Shown here piece after piece: positions 26,849-36,689 of a DNA stretch of 64,000 nt (positions within the stretch are counted from its first letter, which is position 1; the number at the start of each line of letters is the position of its first letter). Below the pieces are notes generated by a model. The model did not search any database and was not told the origin of the DNA. It worked only from the letters and a program-made list of their open reading frames with translations. The translations under genes were made by a program, and so were the position numbers. The DNA comes from JAJZQZ01 sp963790415. Its GTDB lineage: Bacteria > Actinomycetota > Thermoleophilia > RBG-16-64-13. The DNA is taken from NCBI GenBank assembly GCA_963790415.1, contig CAWBOK010000006.1, positions 26,406 through 90,405 of the forward strand, written 5' to 3'.

Positions 26849-27466
26849 TCACCAGCTGAGAGCGCCGAGGGTATCCTCGGTCAACAGCCGGTGAAGACTG
26901 TCCAGGGCCCGGAACTGCAGGGCTTTCACCGCGCCCTCGGTCTTACCCATGGCGACGGCCGTCTCGTTGATGGCCATCTCGAAGAAGAACCGACATTCCA
27001 CCACCTCGCGCTGCTCGGCGGTGAGTTCGGTGAGCGCTTCGCGGAGCGTGCGCTTGCGTTCGTCGAGCAGTAGATGCTGGACCGGGTCGCAGCTCCAATC
27101 GGTGCTGGGGACCCCTCCGGCCTCGGCTTCATCGTCCATGGGAAGCCGGCGCTTGCGGTAGTGGTCGATGATGCAGTTCTTGGCGATGGTATACAGCCAG
27201 GTCGAGAACTGAGCCGGTTTCGGACGATACCGTCCGATTGCCGCCAGTGCCTTCTCGAAGACGGCATTGGTGAGATCTTCCGCGTCCTCTCGACTCGAGA
27301 CCCGAAAATTGATGAAGGTGAAGACTTGGGGGAAGTAGAGGCGATAGAGGAAGCTGAAGGCCGCCGGGTCCCTGTTCGAGGCCCGTACGGCGAGGAGCTT
27401 GATGTCCTCTTCGCAGAGTTCTCGCGAAGGTGTCTCTGGAAGAGCCAGGGCTAGAGACATTGACAT
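26849..27466 (-). CDS. RNA polymerase ECF-type sigma factor, second of the locus
   Basis: The 205-residue protein has region 2 (AFSFLYRLYFPQVFTFINFR, REDAEDLTNAVFEKALAAIG with the DAEDLTN signature, FSTWLYTIAKNCIIDHYRKR) and region 4 (ALTELTAEQREVVECRFFFE, AINETAVAMGKTEGAVKALQ). All parts needed for core and promoter binding are present. It lies 93 bp after the alpha-2-macroglobulin stop on the same strand, so it may be a read-through partner of the first sigma gene (31950-32552) or have its own promoter. The preceding 93 bases hold no clear motif. Its targets may include the convergent membrane-stress cluster, which in Bacillus is controlled by an ECF sigma factor. Confidence 0.9.
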   Translation of the reverse strand: MSMSLALALPETPSRELCEEDIKLLAVRASNRDPAAFSFLYRLYFPQVFTFINFRVSSREDAEDLTNAVFEKALAAIGRYRPKPAQFSTWLYTIAKNCIIDHYRKRRLPMDDEAEAGGVPSTDWSCDPVQHLLLDERKRTLREALTELTAEQREVVECRFFFEMAINETAVAMGKTEGAVKALQFRALDSLHRLLTEDTLGALSW

Positions 27467-27559
27467 GGCGGTTGATCCCTCTCCTGAGCCGGGTAGCCGA
27501 TTCTGATTAGTCCTGGCCTACATATCGGCGGGTGGGGAGACATCCTTAAGCGGCTTGTG

Positions 27560-30500
27560 TCACCGCACGTCCAGCGCCGCGCTCAGGGTCTCACCGCGCC
27601 ACTCGGGGCTGTAGTACGAGTACGCCTGCGACGCCGCCCCCTTGGCCCGTACCGGGTAGAGGGCGCGCACATCGAAGGAGAACGACCTCTTCTCGCCGGG
27701 TGACATGTCTTCCAAGTAGATGATGACCTTGCGCCCGGCGACGTCGTAGCGTTTGACCTTGGGCGCGTCGAGCAGCCGCTTCAGCGACTCGTCCACCGGC
27801 GCGAAGCCCGTGGGCACCGAGACGTCCACCACCACCATCCCCGCCTTCATGGGCTCGGGCGGGTTGAAGGCGACGCCGACGTCGACCGTTACCACGTCGT
27901 CGACGGCGACCTGGGCGGTGTCGTAGTCCACCGAGATGTCGAACACCGGGCCGAGCCTCCTCCGGCTTGGGCAGGTTGTAGCGGAGCACGACCTGGAGCA
28001 CGGCCTCGCCTTTGCCCGTCGCCTGCATCTCGACGGGCACGCCCTCGGGGATTTCGACCGTCTGCATGACGTCGAAGTTGGCGGGCGAGATCGAGACCTC
28101 CGTGGTTACGTCGCCGGCGCGTACGGTCACGGTGAGGTCGGTGTCGGCCGAGGCGAGGGCGGAGTAGGTGGTGAGGGCCTGGAGAGCCACCACCGTGTCC
28201 TGCGTCGAGCCGAACCCGCCCTGGCTGTTCCGTTGCCCCACGAGCCACTTGGCCGCGCGGGAAGCGTCGGTGCGGTCGCCGTGCGCGATCAGGGCCAACG
28301 TCGCGTAGCCGGTGGCCTCGATGTCGGCGCCCCGCGTCAGACCGCCCGAACCTTCGATGGGGACGGGCTGCCCGGCGATAGGCGACTGGTCGAGCGGCTG
28401 GGGCTCGGCGCCGCCGGCGTGCCAGTGCAGGCCGTCCTCGTCCTCGATGGCCGCGGCCATGAGCTTGTCGTGGGCCGCGGTGGCGCGCGGGCTCTTGCCG
28501 AGTTCGAGGGCGTAGGTCGTCAGGGCCAGGGCGTACGGGTCGTCGATGGCGTCCAGCCGGCCCGCAAGGTAGTCGAGGGCCTTGTCCGCGGCCGCCGTCT
28601 GGCCGGCCTCCAGGAGAGCCACGGCCACGTAGGCGGTCAGGCCGTCCTTGCCGCGCACCCCGCCCATGAGGTCCTGGTGGGCCAGGAACCCGACCGACTC
28701 GAAGGAGCCGTCGGGCTTCTGGTGCCTGGTGATCCAGCCGGCCGCCTCGGCGAGGACGGCGTCGTCGACGAACGTGAGACCCTTCGCCTGGGCGAAGGTC
28801 TTGAGCACGAAGGCGGTGAGGAAGAGGCTGCCCTCCGGGTCGCTCTGCCCGAAGGCGGAGAAGCTGCCGTCGTCGCGCCGGTAGGTGAGCTCGCGCTGGT
28901 AGCCGGTGGTGAGCAGCAGCTCGGCCTTGGCCTGGATCTCGGGCTTCAGCTTGGCCGGTCTCCTTCAGGTAGTCGAGGATGTAGGCGTCGGGGGCGAACA
29001 GGATCATGTTCTGCTCGCCGCAGCCGAAGGGCATCTGCAGGAGCTGATCGAGGCCGTCGATGGTCTGGGCGAGCAGGCTGCCCGTGAGGGCCACGTAGGC
29101 GCGGGCCGAGTCGGGGACGACCCGCTGCGGCAGCGTCAGGTCGACGGTTCGCGAGGCACCCGGCGACAGCACCACATTCTCGATCGCTTCCCGGGCCACG
29201 CCCTCGGGCTCCACGATCAGGCTCTTGACCACCGCGTCGGCCGCCTCGCCGCTGCGGGCGGTGATCTTCACCAGCTGCGATCCCACGGTCGCCGGCCGGA
29301 TCTTGAACTCCACCCCGCCGATGTCGTTGCCGGCCACGGTCACGGTCTTCGCGCTCTCGTCGAGCAGGTCGAACCAGGGGGCGGATTCGATCTCGACGGT
29401 GAGGGTCTGCGGCGTGTCCAGGTAGTTGTAGAGGGCGACCTTCACCGGGAACTCCTCGCCCCGGATGGCCGAGTAGGGCAGGTCGGCCTGCAGGAAGAAC
29501 GGCTGGAAGACCCGCAGCGACGTCTCGGCGATGCCCAGGCCTTTCTCCGGCGAGAGGGCGACGGCGCGCAGATCCCAGGTGGTGATGGAATCGGGGGCGG
29601 TGAAGGGGAGCGAGGCGGTGCCGTCCGCGCCCGTGACCACTTCGTCCCAGATCCAGGTCTCGGGGAAGAACTGCCGGACGCGCTGGACCTCGGCGAGGCC
29701 GGCTGCCGGGGCGAGGGGGGTCTGGGCGGGGACGCCCATCACGTGCGACCTGCGCGCTGCTGTGGCGCGAAAGCGTCGCGGGCCTCGCCGTCACCGAATG
29801 GGAAGGCCATCCTGCCCATCATCCCGGGCTGTTCCAGCTTCTTGCCCTCGGGCACGCGTTTGTCGGTCAGCACCAGCAGGCCGGCGTCCTGGAAGGTGTC
29901 GCTGGCGCCGGGGATCAGCAGGGGATCGACCATCGGCTCCGCCTCGTGAAGCTCGGCCTGCGGCTGCATGTAGAGGCGCTCGAGTTCGGCGAAGACCTGC
30001 TGCAGGTTCAGGCGGTTCTCAGCCAGGATGAAGACCGAGCGGTCCACGGCCGCGATGCCCACCTTGGCCCGGCCCTCTGTCTGCAGGTTCAGGGTGACCT
30101 CGTCGCCGGGGCGGACCTCGGCGGAGGAGAAGGATGCGTTCACCTGCTGCGGGTAGTCACCCGCGACCTCGAAGGGCAGGCTGTCGGCGGCCACCTCGCT
30201 GCTGGGCAGGATCTGGTAGACCAGGAGGCGGGCCGACGGGGCCATGGCCGGGGTGACCCGGATCGAGATGTCCGGCCCGCCGCTGCCGCTGAAGATCACG
30301 CGGTCCCGCGAGACCACCTCGTAGTAGAAGGTGGTGGCCTCGCTCGTGGACACGACGTGGAACTTCGCCGTGTCGCCGACGGAGAGGGCGGCCGCCCCCT
30401 GCTGCTCCACGTACACGAAGTTGCCCGAGGGCGAGTAGGCGGCGGTGATCTCCTTGTACGCCCCGGCGGGACCCGACGTCGCCTGGACCAACATGCGGAC

Positions 30501-31953
30501 GGCGTTCGTCGGGCGCCAGGAGCCGGAGCAGAGCGGTTCCGCGCGAAGTCTCGACCCGCCGGCTGTCTCTGCCCACCTCGTTGTAGTTCTCGTCGAAGAA
30601 TGTCGTTTCCAAGGCGACCGCGGCTTCCACCGGCTGCCCGTCGGGAGTCTCGGTCACGACCAGAAAGCCGAACGGCAGCCCGGGCTTGAACGCCGAGCCC
30701 TCGGGGATGAGGCGGATGTTCACCGGCGCCGCCGCGACCGTGACGAGTTCGGTGCTCTTCTCCTCGTACCCGGTGCTCTTCTCGACCACCGACACGTCGA
30801 GGGTGACGTTCCCCTGGCCGCCCGCCTCCGGGACTCCGGCCACGTACTGCGCGGGATCGAGCCGGAAGTCACCCTCCCCATCGATCGGCGCGGTGAAGGT
30901 GGCGAACTCCTGCCACTGGCCCACGTACCGCGACGCTTTGACCCGCAACTCGCCGCTGACCGGCCGCCCGAAGCTGTACTCGGCCTTCACGTGCCCGCTG
31001 ATGGGCTCGTCCACCAGGAACCACTCCTTGGCCAGATCGACCGTCACGCCGTACTTGGGGAGCACGTACTCCTCCACGCGCACGTCGAGCTCGTTGGAGG
31101 ATCCGCCCGCGGTGGCCTTGAGCTTCCACACGCCCAGATTGGGCTCTTGCGATAGCGGCAGCTCGAGGGTCGTCATGCCGAATTCGTCGGTCTGCACCGT
31201 CCGCTTGAACACCTTGATGGCTTTTGCGTCCTGCACCTCCACCGTCGCCTCGGTTGGGACAGGCTTCAGCTCCGAGTCCATGGCCAGCACGCGCATCTGG
31301 ATGGTCTGGCCCGGCTTGTAGATGGGCTTGTCGGTCTCCAGGAAGACCAGGGTGCCTTCCTGCACCTGCACGGCGGCCGAATCGGAGAACCCGGCGCCCT
31401 GCACGGTGACTTGGTACTCGCCCGGGGCGACCCGGGGCACCTGCACCTGCACGGTGCCCTTGCCGACGATCCGGGCCTTCCCCTCGGCGACCAGCGTGGT
31501 CTTCCGCAGGACGGCGACGCGCACCGTGCCGCTGACCGGCCGCTCGCCCTTCAGCAGCGACACCCCGAACGATGCTCTCTCTCCCGAGCGCAATACGCGC
31601 GGGACCAGGGCCACGTAGCCGTCCACCTTCTCGTCGGGGAGGATGGCGGCCACGTGGTCCGCGATCCGCGCTCCGCCCGCTCCGAAGACACCGGCCGCTC
31701 CAAGCACGATCAGCACGACCGCGGCCGTGCCGAGCAGCCCACCGGCGCCGACGACAGGTCGGCGCAGGCGGGACCAGCCCATCCAGGGATGCCGCCCGGG
31801 CAGTCGCTCCGCCCAGACTCGCACCCGACCAAGACGCCCCGCACCGCTCTGCTCGATGTCGCGGGCGATCTCGCTCACCAGGTGCTCCTGCCTCGCCTGC
31901 ATGTGGGAAGCAGGAAGATCGCGCTCTTCCGGGAGATGAGGATTCAGGTTCAC
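27560..31953 (-). CDS. Membrane-anchored alpha-2-macroglobulin, thioester type, with N-terminal cytoplasmic segment; frameshifted
   Basis: The reconstructed protein is about 1,460 residues. GTG 31953 overlaps the stop of the sigma gene (GTGA), with GGAGG upstream. Residues 1-65 are hydrophilic, about 67-93 form one membrane helix, and the rest is outside. Domains in order: MG domains with ETDKPIYKPGQTIQMRVLA and VLPKYGVTVDL; a bait-like stretch with no conserved motif (about 29930-29740); VRQFFPETWIWDEVVTGADG; the thioester motif PFGCGEQNM (GCGEQ at 29011-29025); the TED alpha-barrel (HQKPDGSFESVGF); and a receptor-binding domain (27560-27946). Frame changes occur near 30510, 29742, 28955 and 27950. 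A2Ms trap proteases after bait cleavage. The layout and the GCGEQ context resemble animal A2M and C3. The cytoplasmic start sits where anti-sigma factors are encoded; that role is inference. Confidence 0.85.
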
Positions 31954-32552
31954 GAGACGCCCTCCTGTTCGGCGTGCGAACTGGTCCATCCAGTCTCTTC
32001 ATGTCCGGAGGCCTCCAGGAGTTCCCGGAGACGGCCCCGGGCCCGCGAGAGCCTCGAGCGGACGGTGCCCACCGGGACGTCCAAGGCGGCGGCGGTTTCC
32101 TCGTAGCTCAGGCCCATCCAAAGGCAGAGGGAGACCACGTCCTGCTCCCGTTGGGGAAGGCGGGCCGTGACGGCGAGTACGGCGCGCATGTCCTGCTCGG
32201 CCGCCGCCCGCGCCGCCGGGTCGTCGGCGGGGTCGGTGGCGTCGGATAGGGCGGGCATGCGGGCCAGAGCCTCCCGATAGCGGCGCTCGCTGCGTCTGCG
32301 GTTGCGGAGCACGTTCGTCGCCACGCCGAAAAGGAACGGCAGAGCCGAGTCGTGCACCAACCGCACGTCGGCCCGTCTGCGCCAGGCCTCCAGGAAGACG
32401 ATCGAGGTCAGATCCTCGGCCGTGGACCAATCGCCGCACCGCCGGAAGAGGTAGTTGTAGACCGGCTTGGCGTGGCGCGCGAAGATCTCCCCGAATGCCT
32501 CGGGGTCGTCGAGTGCCTTACTCCACAGGTCACGGTCTACGGCGTCGCCCAT
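31950..32552 (-). CDS. RNA polymerase ECF-type sigma factor coupled to the A2M gene
   Basis: The 200-residue protein has region 2 (EAFGEIFARHAKPVYNYLFR, STAEDLTSIVFLEAWRRR, LPFLFGVATNVLRNRRRS) and region 4 (ARLPQREQDVVSLCLWMGLS, YEETAAALDVPVGTVRSRLS). The first and last parts are complete. The stop TGA is shared with the GTG start of the A2M gene, so both are translated together. In most bacteria the gene directly after an ECF sigma factor encodes its membrane anti-sigma factor. ATG 32552 is the start. A promoter cannot be pinned down in the 160 bp before the divergent antitoxin gene. Confidence 0.93.
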   Translation of the reverse strand: MGDAVDRDLWSKALDDPEAFGEIFARHAKPVYNYLFRRCGDWSTAEDLTSIVFLEAWRRRADVRLVHDSALPFLFGVATNVLRNRRRSERRYREALARMPALSDATDPADDPAARAAAEQDMRAVLAVTARLPQREQDVVSLCLWMGLSYEETAAALDVPVGTVRSRLSRARGRLRELLEASGHEETGWTSSHAEQEGVS

Positions 32553-32689
32553 ACTTCCTTAGTGTCCGGCGGACGGTCTCGGGTTCCCGGGGACGCCAGG
32601 CGGGCGGCGTCGCGCGACCTCGTGCGCGCTGGGATAGGCACGGTGGTCTACTTCCCGGGTTCCTTGTTTCCTTGTATTCGTGTATCCTG

Positions 32690-32707
32690 TCCTTGCTCGA
32701 ACAAGGA
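32690..32707 (+). promoter_or_regulatory. Hairpin covering the ribosome binding site of the antitoxin gene
   Basis: TCCTTG (32690-32695) and CAAGGA (32702-32707) can pair around a six-base loop. The 3' arm contains the AAGGA of the ribosome binding site of the gene at 32714. This could dampen translation of the antitoxin, but the stem is short. Confidence 0.35.
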
Positions 32708-32713
32708 GGACTC

Positions 32714-32935
32714 ATGCTGGCCAAACTGACATCGAAGAATCAGATCACCCTGCCCAAGGCGGTGATGAGTTACTTCTCCGACGTGGAGTACTTCGACGTG
32801 CGCGAGGAGTCCGGCCACATCGTGCTGGAGCCACTCCGCGTGAGTCGAGCCGACGAGGTGCGGGCGCGCTTGGTGGAGCTCGGGATCACCGAAGACGACG
32901 TCGGCGATGCCGTGACCTGGGTCCGCCGCGGATAG
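32714..32935 (+). CDS. AbrB/SpoVT-like antitoxin
   Basis: The 73-residue protein starts with a swapped-hairpin AbrB domain (LAKLTSKNQITLPKAVMSYF, then FDVREESGHIVLEPL) and ends with a short charged helix that would bind the toxin. ATG 32714 follows CAAGGAGGACTC. The gene for a PIN-domain protein starts 18 bp after its stop, the typical type II toxin-antitoxin order with antitoxin first. The AbrB part would bind the promoter and repress the pair. Confidence 0.88.
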   Translation: MLAKLTSKNQITLPKAVMSYFSDVEYFDVREESGHIVLEPLRVSRADEVRARLVELGITEDDVGDAVTWVRRG

Positions 32936-32953
32936 CGGCCGAGTCTCCGACCC

Positions 32954-33427
32954 GTGCGGGCGGTCTGCGACACGAACACGGTAGTATCGGCCTTGCTGTT
33001 CGCCGAAGGCCGGTTGGCGTGGTTGCGCCGCGCGTGGCGTGACGGCTCGGTCGTTCCCCTCGTTTCGGCAGATACGGTGAAAGAGCTCCTTCGGGCGCTG
33101 GAGTACCCGAAGTTCGGCCTCAGCCGCGAGGATCGCGACGAGCTTCTCGGGGACTATCTCCCCTTCGCGGAGACGGCGGGTGCCGCCCCATCCGTCGCGC
33201 CCGTCGCGCCCCGGGATCCCAACCATACTCCCGAATCCGCGGCCATCCAATGCCGGGACGCAGCCGACCAGATGTTCCTCGACCTGGCCTCGGCCGCATG
33301 CGCCGACGCGCTCATCACCGGCGACGCCGACCTGCTCGCACTAGCCGGCACCTTCCCCGTCCCGATCATTGCGCCGGCCGAGGCCCGGCGGCGGTTGTCG
33401 CCGGAGGCCCACGACCATCAGGCGTAG
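32954..33427 (+). CDS. PIN-domain toxin (RNase)
   Basis: The 157-residue PIN protein opens with the catalytic Asp in VCDTNTVVSALLF. It has the conserved SADTVKELLRALEYPKFGLS segment and the second acidic cluster DAADQMFLDLASAACADALITGDADLLAL, where the Asp residues complete the metal site. This is the COG1569-type putative toxin. GTG 32954 is the start. Together with the AbrB-like antitoxin it forms one module; the toxin would cut RNA when the antitoxin is degraded. Confidence 0.88.
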   Translation: MRAVCDTNTVVSALLFAEGRLAWLRRAWRDGSVVPLVSADTVKELLRALEYPKFGLSREDRDELLGDYLPFAETAGAAPSVAPVAPRDPNHTPESAAIQCRDAADQMFLDLASAACADALITGDADLLALAGTFPVPIIAPAEARRRLSPEAHDHQA

Positions 33428-33491
33428 CCCCCCGCCCGGGTCCCGCCCGACCAACGGCCGGCGTCGGCGGTTCCGCGTGTGTGGTGGCAGG

Positions 33492-35345
33492 TTACGGTGT
33501 CGTTGTCGTCGTGGTGCTGCTGGAGGGAGGCGCCGTGGTAGTCGTGGTCGGCTTGGGCTTGGGCTTGGTTGTCGTGGTGGTGGTGACCTTGGCCTTGGTG
33601 CCCTCTTCGATGACCTTGGGTCGCATGGGGTAGGAACTCACGAAAACGTCGTTGTGGATGGTCTTGCCATCCTGGACCACCTTCCGGACCACCTTGACCT
33701 GCTTGCCGGTCTGGCCGTCGTCGGTCACACTGGTCGCACCTACGAAGAGCCTGTCGGTCTTCACGCGCTGCTCGGTCGGAGGCTTGATGTTGTAGAAGTC
33801 GCTGGTGGTGTAGGTGACCTTGCGGTGCTGCGGCGTGCCGTAGAGCACGAAGGTCAGGGAACCCTGGCCGGAGGCCGCCTTTATCAGGATCCAATTGGGA
33901 GTGTCGTTGCGGAAGCGGAACTCCGGGCCTCCCCAGCTGACCGTCGCGTCACGCCCTTTGGGATAGTGGCTGATATAGATGGAGTGGTTCGTGCGGGCGG
34001 TGACATCCAGACCGGCGAAGAACACGGCGTTGAAGAGGGTGGTCGAGACTTGGCAGATGCCACCTCCCAGGGTGTCTTCGAGCTTGCCTCCGATGATCGC
34101 CGGAGCCGTCTTGAAGCCGTTCGCTTCCGTGCGGGCGCCGACAACGCTGTTGAAGTCGAACTGCTCGCCCGGCGCCACGAGGGTGCCGCTGATGATCTCA
34201 CCTGCGCGGGCGACGTTGTGGAGGCGACCCGCGGAGCCGCTGAACTCGGTGGTATAGCTGCCGATCTTCGTGACGACGCCCATCGATTTGGCCTCTTCGG
34301 TGGACCGGCTCGGCTGGCTCTCTTTCACCTGCGCTGTTGCCACACGGCCGGAAGTCTTGAGTGCCGCTGCTGTGAGGGCCGTTGCGGTGGCCTCGGTGTC
34401 GAGTTTGCGCCCGGTGCGTGCCGCAACAAGGGTCGCAGTGCTGCCGTCGGTCTGCCACGTGGCGTTCTTGGGTGCTCTCGTCACGGTCGTGCCGACACTC
34501 TTTAGGAAAGCCGAAAGCTTCTTCGCGGAGAGGAAGGGAACGAGCTGAGAGGCGCCGCCTTGACCTTCGGTCCGGAATTCCAGGGCGGCGGCAACCTTCT
34601 CCGAAGAGAGGGTCCATGTCTGATCGTCGAGCTTCAGCTTCACGCCTCCGCCGACCATCGTCTTGACCTGGGCCACGGCCGTGCTTGTGTTGGCGGCCTG
34701 GATCGTCGGAGCGAGTACCTTCGTCGGAACCGTTAGCTCGGTGTTGTGCAGCGAGAATAGTATGGACTTGAGGCTGCTGCGAAGGGCGGCTTGGTCGACT
34801 ACCAGCCCATCGGTGCCCTCCACGACGCTCACCTCGCCCCCCTTGACGACCACGGCCGCATTCACCGGGGGCTTATCGAGCTTCTTGGCTATGCCGGCGA
34901 TGAGGGTGTCAAGCAACACCGAATCGACCGTGCCGCTGAGACCGACCGTCCGGGGCGAGACATAGAGAGCGAAGCGGTCGAACAGGTTGTCGACGATGTT
35001 GCCGCCGCGGCCCAGAGACGCCGCCTTGTCCACCGATCCGCTCACATCTATGACAGTGCCGACATCCTTCGGGAGGACCGGCCGGTCTTTCGTGTCGCTG
35101 GTCAGGGTGATGGGTTTGGTGGCTGCCTGCTGTACCTGCGCGGTCAGCTTTGCGGCCGCTTCCTCGTGGGTCAGACGCCCCACGTCTATGCCCGCGATGC
35201 TCACGCCGGCGTGAATGCGATTGTAGGAGAGCCCCGCATCGACTACTATGGCGAGCACGAATAGAGCGACGACGACTACCGCCGCCGCGGCGACGCGGCT
35301 CTTCCAACCGCCGCGCGCGATGTTCTTCATCAGATTCGAGATCAT
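33492..35345 (-). CDS. VanW family protein with peptidoglycan-binding repeats
   Basis: The product is about 617 residues. A membrane helix at about 14-35 (VAAAAVVVVALFVLAIVVDAG) is followed by two or three repeats of the PG-binding type (GVSIAGIDVGRLTHEEAAAK, VVVKGGEVSVVEGTDGLVVD, ATLVAARTGRKLDTEATATA). Then comes the VanW domain with LGGGICQVSTTLFNAVFFAG and HYPKGRDATVSWGGPEFRFR. The C-terminal 30 residues are Thr/Lys/Pro/Ser low complexity. Such proteins sit on the outer face of Gram-positive envelopes; their function in cell-wall biology is not settled. ATG 35345 is used; 35360 is also in frame. It is divergent from birA. Confidence 0.9.
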   Translation of the reverse strand: MISNLMKNIARGGWKSRVAAAAVVVVALFVLAIVVDAGLSYNRIHAGVSIAGIDVGRLTHEEAAAKLTAQVQQAATKPITLTSDTKDRPVLPKDVGTVIDVSGSVDKAASLGRGGNIVDNLFDRFALYVSPRTVGLSGTVDSVLLDTLIAGIAKKLDKPPVNAAVVVKGGEVSVVEGTDGLVVDQAALRSSLKSILFSLHNTELTVPTKVLAPTIQAANTSTAVAQVKTMVGGGVKLKLDDQTWTLSSEKVAAALEFRTEGQGGASQLVPFLSAKKLSAFLKSVGTTVTRAPKNATWQTDGSTATLVAARTGRKLDTEATATALTAAALKTSGRVATAQVKESQPSRSTEEAKSMGVVTKIGSYTTEFSGSAGRLHNVARAGEIISGTLVAPGEQFDFNSVVGARTEANGFKTAPAIIGGKLEDTLGGGICQVSTTLFNAVFFAGLDVTARTNHSIYISHYPKGRDATVSWGGPEFRFRNDTPNWILIKAASGQGSLTFVLYGTPQHRKVTYTTSDFYNIKPPTEQRVKTDRLFVGATSVTDDGQTGKQVKVVRKVVQDGKTIHNDVFVSSYPMRPKVIEEGTKAKVTTTTTTKPKPKPTTTTTAPPSSSTTTTTTP

Positions 35346-35453
35346 GGTGCCGTGGTGCACCCTTCGGGGGGTCGGGGGGCCTCCGGGCGAACAGAAGATG
35401 CTACAGGATAGCAGACCGTCCCTGGCTCATTAAAGGCATCGAAGGACGGATGT

Positions 35454-36594
35454 ATGTTCTCTCATGCATTGGATCTCGCTCAGGTAGATCGTAGGGTGGG
35501 GGTCGGTTTGGCCGAACGCGTCCTCGAGCCGGGAGTGGCTCAAAGGGTGCGCATCATGGCCCGACTGTATGAGGCCGCGCCCTCGGGGGCTCGCGTGTCG
35601 GGCGAGGCGGTGGCCGGTCTCCTGGGAATCTCGCGCGCCGCCGTGCACAAGCACATGGAGGCGCTGCGTCTGGCGGGTGTGGCCCTCGATTCGATGCGTG
35701 GGGGCGGATATCGTCTGAGCGCGCCGCCCGACGCCATCGTGCCCGAGGCGGTTCTTCCGCTGCTTCTCGGCGCCGTGAACACCGGCACGGACGACCCGTG
35801 CGGCGCGACCCCGCCGGCGATCGGGCTGCCGTACCTGTACTTCGCCGCGATGGATTCCACCAACGCGTCGCTGAAAGAGATCGCTCAACACGAGCGCGCC
35901 GACCGGAGCGCTCATAGTGACCGACGACCAGAGCGGCGGTCGGGGACGGTTGGGCCGGACGTGGATCAGTCAGCCGGGGAAGGACCTCACGTTCTCGGTC
36001 TTGTTGCGGCCGCGCGTCCTCCCCGCTGAGGCCTCGCGTCTCGTGCTGGCGACTGGTCTGGCGATTGCCGAGGTACTGGAAGAACTGCTGGGCCCGGGGC
36101 GCACCGTGGGCATCAAATGGCCGAACGATGTGCTCGTGGATGGTAGGAAGGTCTGTGGCATCCTGTCCGAGGCCTCCATGGACATGGACCGGCTGCACTG
36201 GGTCGTGATCGGGATCGGGCTGAACGTGAACAGTCGACCGGTCGAGGCTGTTTCGTCGGAGAGCGACGTTCGGCGGCCTGCGCCTGGATCGCTTGCGCAG
36301 TCCGTGGGGGAGACCGTGCCTCGGCCGCCCCTTCTCGCACGCCTTCTGGATGCGCTTGCCGCACGGTGGAGTCAGGTGGACGCGGGCGACTGGGAGTCGG
36401 TGCGGGAGGCGTGCGCCGAGCGAGACCTGTTGCGGGGGACGTCCGTCGTGGTCCGTTCGGGCTTCTCCGACGACGGCGTGGTGACGGAGGGCCTCGCCGA
36501 TGGGCTGGGCCCGGAAGGCGAGCTGCTGGTTCGTGGTCGGGATGAGGTGGTCCGAGCCGTGAGGGCCGGCGAGGTCACGCTCTCCGACCCGTGA
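35454..36594 (+). CDS. birA: Bifunctional biotin ligase/repressor BirA, one frameshift
   Basis: The N-terminal part is a winged helix (VRIMARLYEAAPSGARVSGE, LLGISRAAVHKHMEALRLA, SMRGGGYRLSAPPDAIVPE). The ligase domain follows with LYFAAMDSTNASLKEIAQ. After a single-base change near 35902 it continues with DDQSGGRGRLGRTWISQ (the ATP/biotin loop), VGIKWPNDVLVDGRKVCGIL and VVIGIGLNVN. BirA activates biotin to the adenylate and attaches it to carboxylases, and represses biotin genes when free of substrate protein. The bioY transporter gene 95 bp downstream is its natural target. With the wing and loop intact apart from the shift, an error is more likely than a real pseudogene. Confidence 0.88.
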
Positions 36595-36629
36595 GTACGC
36601 CGCCGGTCCTGAGTACGCGCGGGCTGTCC

Positions 36630-36651
36630 TGTAAACCTCGGGTCTGAACAG
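36630..36651. promoter_or_regulatory. Half-palindromic site upstream of bioY
   Basis: CTGTAAACC near 36629-36637 and GGTCTGAACAG (36641-36651) form an imperfect inverted repeat just before the bioY -35 box. It resembles one half of a BirA operator (TGTAAACC) but not the standard spacing. It may bind BirA or another biotin regulator. Confidence 0.3.
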
Positions 36652-36653
36652 CA

Positions 36654-36683
36654 TTGACAGCGCGTCCCCCGTTCGGTTAGCAT
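36654..36683 (+). promoter_or_regulatory. Promoter of bioY, probably leaderless
   Basis: A perfect -35 TTGACA (36654-36659) and a -10 TAGCAT (36678-36683) are 18 bp apart. The expected transcription start coincides with the ATG at 36690, and no ribosome binding site lies between, so a leaderless mRNA is likely. Leaderless transcripts are common in Actinobacteria. Confidence 0.6.
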
Positions 36684-36689
36684 GCCGCT

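Noticed and set aside
33480..33620. Apparent short tandem repeat at the end of the VanW gene
   Set aside because: It codes for a Thr/Pro/Lys/Ser tail, common at the end of Gram-positive surface proteins; it is coding low complexity rather than a separate repeat element.
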